In this document: positions 58,480-61,828 of the stretch, one piece after another | Numbering within the stretch: position 1 is the first letter of the stretch | How the letters are laid out: the number at the start of each line of letters is the position of its first letter | Source of the DNA: Nemertoderma westbladi | Taxonomy: Eukaryota > Xenacoelomorpha > Nemertodermatida > Nemertodermatidae | Direction of reading: 5' to 3' | Length of the DNA stretch: 61,828 nucleotides | NCBI GenBank assembly: GCA_032718475.1 | Contig: JAUCBJ010006495.1 | Location: 1-61,828, forward strand | Position numbers and translations under genes: made by a program | The notes under the pieces: generated by a model | The model's input: the letters and a program-made list of their open reading frames with translations, nothing else | Database searches by the model: none | What the model was told of the DNA's origin: nothing

Positions 58480-59695
58480 GACCTTGTTTCTAATGTTTTA
58501 TTTTTCAAATTTTCTATTTTCCTAATAATATTAAATAACCACTTTCCTCATAAAGATTTATTTTAATTAGTTGTAGAATGAAAATTCGTATCCTATTGAG
58601 AAAGCTAGACCGATTGAGAATAACTTACTTTCTATTGCACCCATTTAATTTTTGTTTTAATATAGAGTATTCAACTGTATTCAACTAGATGATGTATGTA
58701 TCTTATTTTACGTCACATATTATATATATAGTCGTGTTAATCGCGGTACAGATACCTTTTTGAGAATTTTAGTTATTTCTTCATTATATTTTTCAGTGTT
58801 CGGTTATTAAATACATTTAGTTAATATTGAAAGCAAGGGATTTATATCAATGTTTAGTAATATAATGAATGGGTTGCTTTTCTACACGACTTTTTATTTA
58901 ATTATTCCTGCGGAAATCTTAAAGTCAGAAACCTTCGGACCCCCTAAGAGGACATAGAATCCTCTTATTTTCATTTAGTGAAGCCTAACTGACTACATTG
59001 AGATATTGAACATAGAGTAGCGGACATGTCAGCTAACTCAATACAGTGAGTAAATTTGTTGAAGTTGAACTTGAAAAATATTAATTTAATAAGAAAACAA
59101 TTAGTCACTGAGTTACTCTAGCCGGACTAAATACGTGAGTAGTATAGTAGGCCCGCCCTTTAATTTCTAACATCCATATAAAATTAAATGAATCACCTCC
59201 CAAATCGAATAATATATAAAATGTATGTAACTGTACATCCCACGGACGCATCTCGCCAAAATAGCGAGTTGCTAGTTCTTTAGCAGACCGTCGATGGGAG
59301 GAGATGTCAATAGACCAATCAAATGAAAGCTTATTATATCCTCTTCTTCTGCTACCACCTCAAGGATAACTACTTGCGATGCCATGATTCTTAGAAATCA
59401 CAATGAGGTAATGACATCAACAACTATTTATAGGGCTTAATACTCACACTCGAATAACTTCTTGAATTCACAAGCCTGGCAAACAATGACACTAATATCT
59501 TGGCCCAGTTATTGACTCTATAAGCTTTCAGCCTACGGCTTGCTACATACTGTAGCATGGGGCTGGTTGATTAGTTCAGTTGATCCTTCTAAAATTTTGG
59601 TATTGCGGATCACAGTGTTGTATGAATCATTATTGCTAGCATTCTTTAATTCAAACCACTAATAATTATGGCCGGGGTGGTGGTCTAAGAGTTCT
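58480..59695. other. AT-rich DNA without recognised features
   Basis: No coding potential, splice-site pattern or repeat family that I can name. Several short inverted words, nothing convincing. Confidence 0.55.
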
Positions 59696-61425
59696 ACATC
59701 CAAGCTCAACCCCACCCATCATCCAACCCCACCCCATATGCAACCCCATTCTCACCCCTCATCCAATCCCACCCCATATGCAACCCCATTCTCACCCCTC
59801 ATCCAACCCCACCCCATATCCAACCCAATTATCACCCCTCATCCAACCCCACCCCACATGCAACCCCATTTTCAACCCCACCCCATATGCAACCCCATTC
59901 TCACCCCTCATCCAACCCCACCCCATATGCAACCCCATTCTCACCCTTCTTCCAACCCCACCCCATATGCAACCCCATTCTCACCCCAAATCTAACCCCA
60001 CCACACATGCAACCCCATTATCACCCTCATCCAACCCCACTCCTACCCCAGATCCGACCCTACTCCCATCACGCACCCAGTTTTATAAAAATTACAATCA
60101 ATTTATTACTAAAATATAAACATTTTATACAAATTATATCAATTTATACACTAATATTTACAATTTATACAAATTACATTCGTTCGTTTAATTCGAGGTT
60201 ACATGTGGTGTGGGGCTATGTCAGGGTAGATAATTGGGTTGCATTCAGGGTGGGATTGGATGATAGGTGAGAATGGGGTTTCATATGGGATTGGGTGAGG
60301 GGTGAAAATGGGTTTGCATATGGGGGTGGGGTTGGATGAGGGGTGAGAATGAGGTTACATGTGGGTGTGGGGTTGGATGGGGCGTGAGAATGGGGTTGCA
60401 TATGGGGAGGGGTTGAATGAGGGGTGAGAGTGGGATTTCATGTGGGGTGGGGTTGGATGAGGGGTGAGAATTGGGTTGCATGTGGGGTGGGGCTAAATGA
60501 GGGGTGATAATTGGGTTGCATGTGGGGTGGGGTTGGATGGGGGTTGCATTTGGGGTGGGGTTGAATGAGGGGTGAGAATGGGGTTTCATGTGGGGTGGGG
60601 TTGGATGAGGGGTGAGAATTGGGTTGCATGTGGAGTGGGGCTATATGAGGGGTGATAATTGGGTTGCATGGGGGGTGAGAATTGGGTTACATGGGGGGTG
60701 AGAATGGGGTTGCATATGGACTGGGGTTGGGTGAGGGTGAGAATGCGCTTGCGTGTGGGGTGGGATTGGATGATAGGGAGGATGGGGTTCCATGTGGGAT
60801 GGGGCTATATGAGGGTAGATAATGGGGTTGCATGCAGGGTGGGATTGGATGAGAGGTGATAATGGGGTTTCATGTGGGGTGGGTTGGGTGTGGGGTGAGA
60901 ATGGGGTTACGTGTGGGGTGGGGTAAGATGAGGGGTGATAATGGGGTTGCATGTGGGGTGGGATTGGATTAGGGGTGATAATGGGGTTGCAATTGGGGTG
61001 GGATTGGATGGGGGGTGATAATGGGGTTGCATGTGGTGGGGCGGGATTGGATTAGGGGTGATAATGGGGTTGCATGTAGGGTGGGATTGGACTAGCGGTG
61101 ATAATGGGGTGGGATTGGACTAGGGATGATAATGGGGTTGCATGTGGGGTGGGATTGGATGATGGGTCAGAATGGGGTTGCAGGTGGGGTGGGGTTGGAT
61201 GAGGGGTGAGAATTGGTTGCATGTGGGTGTGGGGTTTGAAGGGGGGTGATAATGGGGTTGCATGTGGGGTGGTGTTAGATGAGGGGTGATAATGGGGTTG
61301 CATGTAGGTGTGGGGTTGGTAGAGGGATGATAATGGAGTTGCATATGGGGTGGGGTTGGATGAGGGGTGAGAATGGGGTGCATGTGGGGTGGGATTGGAT
61401 GAGGGGTGGGGTTGAGCTTGGATGT
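59696..61425. mobile_element. Foldback-type element with 40-bp repeat arms
   Basis: The ends are inverted copies: ACATCCAAGCTCAACCCCAC at 59696 and its complement ending at 61425. The left arm (to about 60065) has about nine 40-bp units containing CACCCCATATGCAACCCCAT. The right arm (about 60195-61415) has about 30 units of the same repeat in reverse complement. The centre (60080-60190) is AT-rich. Inverted termini plus internal tandem repeats in opposite arms resemble Drosophila FB elements. No transposase and no clear target duplication were seen. Confidence 0.8.
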
Positions 61426-61828
61426 TTTGGAAATTGACAAAAAAGTTTTTTTATTCTAGCATGTACCGAATGTAATGGAGATTTCAAATCTGCAAGCAGT
61501 TTTCTCATATCTTTTCTCAAACGCAAGTTATTACCAAAAACGTAAGTGCTAGTCTAATTGTTGAAAAGCCTTCGAGCAGCACTATATTTTACAATTGTAC
61601 GGCGTCCTTTTCATAAAAAAGGCTCTCACGGTACAAATATGAATAACAGACAGAAATAGCCCTTGGCGCAAAAAGGCACTTTTGGCCATTACGGAGCCAT
61701 TTTGGGGCCAATTTAAAAAATATTTGTTTGGTTGTTCTCACGCATTCCAGACGATGTTTAGTAGCACGAAAAATAATTTTCACCCAATTTTATGGTCCAG
61801 AGACACAAAAATGTGAGGTTCAATTTGG
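61426..61828. other. Window end, unassigned
   Basis: No gene is supported. The short minus-strand open frame at 61589-61783 has no recognisable domain and may belong to a dispersed repeat. Confidence 0.5.

Noticed and set aside
59738-61440. Pro/His-rich open frames in the 40-bp repeats
   Set aside because: Low-complexity translations of the foldback arms, present on both strands because the arms are inverted copies.

Overview
The window is genomic DNA from an invertebrate animal. The evidence is spliced protein-coding genes with GT-AG introns, decayed non-LTR retrotransposons, large intronic satellites and foldback elements. Frequent palindromic words such as ACCGGT and TAGGCCTA and the marine-invertebrate look of the repeats suggest, but do not prove, a deuterostome such as an echinoderm or hemichordate.

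Layout. 1-3718: AT-rich upstream DNA with a 1.06 kb inverted-repeat (MITE-like) element. 3719-8980: an uninterrupted 1753-codon reading frame for focadhesin (FOCAD), a gene that is multi-exon in vertebrates. 8988-15151: intergenic DNA with a 15-bp minisatellite, a decayed minus-strand LINE (about 10.55-12.75 kb), a 21-bp minisatellite and perhaps a non-coding first exon. 15191-55108: a nine-coding-exon gene on the plus strand that I assembled by hand. It encodes 1230 residues of eIF4E transporter (4E-T, EIF4ENIF1); all intron phases agree and the summed CDS (3693 nt) is divisible by three. 55.1-61.8 kb: the polyadenylation signal, a 2.1 kb tandem array, AT-rich DNA, and a 1.7 kb foldback element whose arms are a 40-bp repeat in opposite orientations.

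Main observation. Two very large intronic satellites in the 4E-T gene start exactly at 5' splice sites, and their repeat units contain the last bases of the exon plus the donor. In intron 2 the unit carries AGAGACAG|GTAACTTA, copying the end of coding exon 2. In intron 5 (18.5 kb, nearly all satellite) it carries AGCAG|GTAGGAAC, copying the end of coding exon 5. Each array is therefore a long ladder of near-copies of the authentic donor. Reading past the true donor meets an in-frame TAA or TAG at once in both cases. Intron 4 holds a third, unrelated 41-bp array, coding exon 8 holds an in-frame 21-bp (7-residue) array, and the array downstream of the gene shares a 13-mer with the start of coding exon 6. 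The locus looks like a hotspot of tandem duplication, with splice junctions as seeds at least twice.

Function. 4E-T binds eIF4E and the helicase DDX6 and represses and stores mRNA in P-bodies. Focadhesin is linked to the SKI/exosome RNA decay machinery and, in older work, to focal adhesions. The two neighbours thus both touch cytoplasmic mRNA turnover, but nothing here shows that their adjacency matters.
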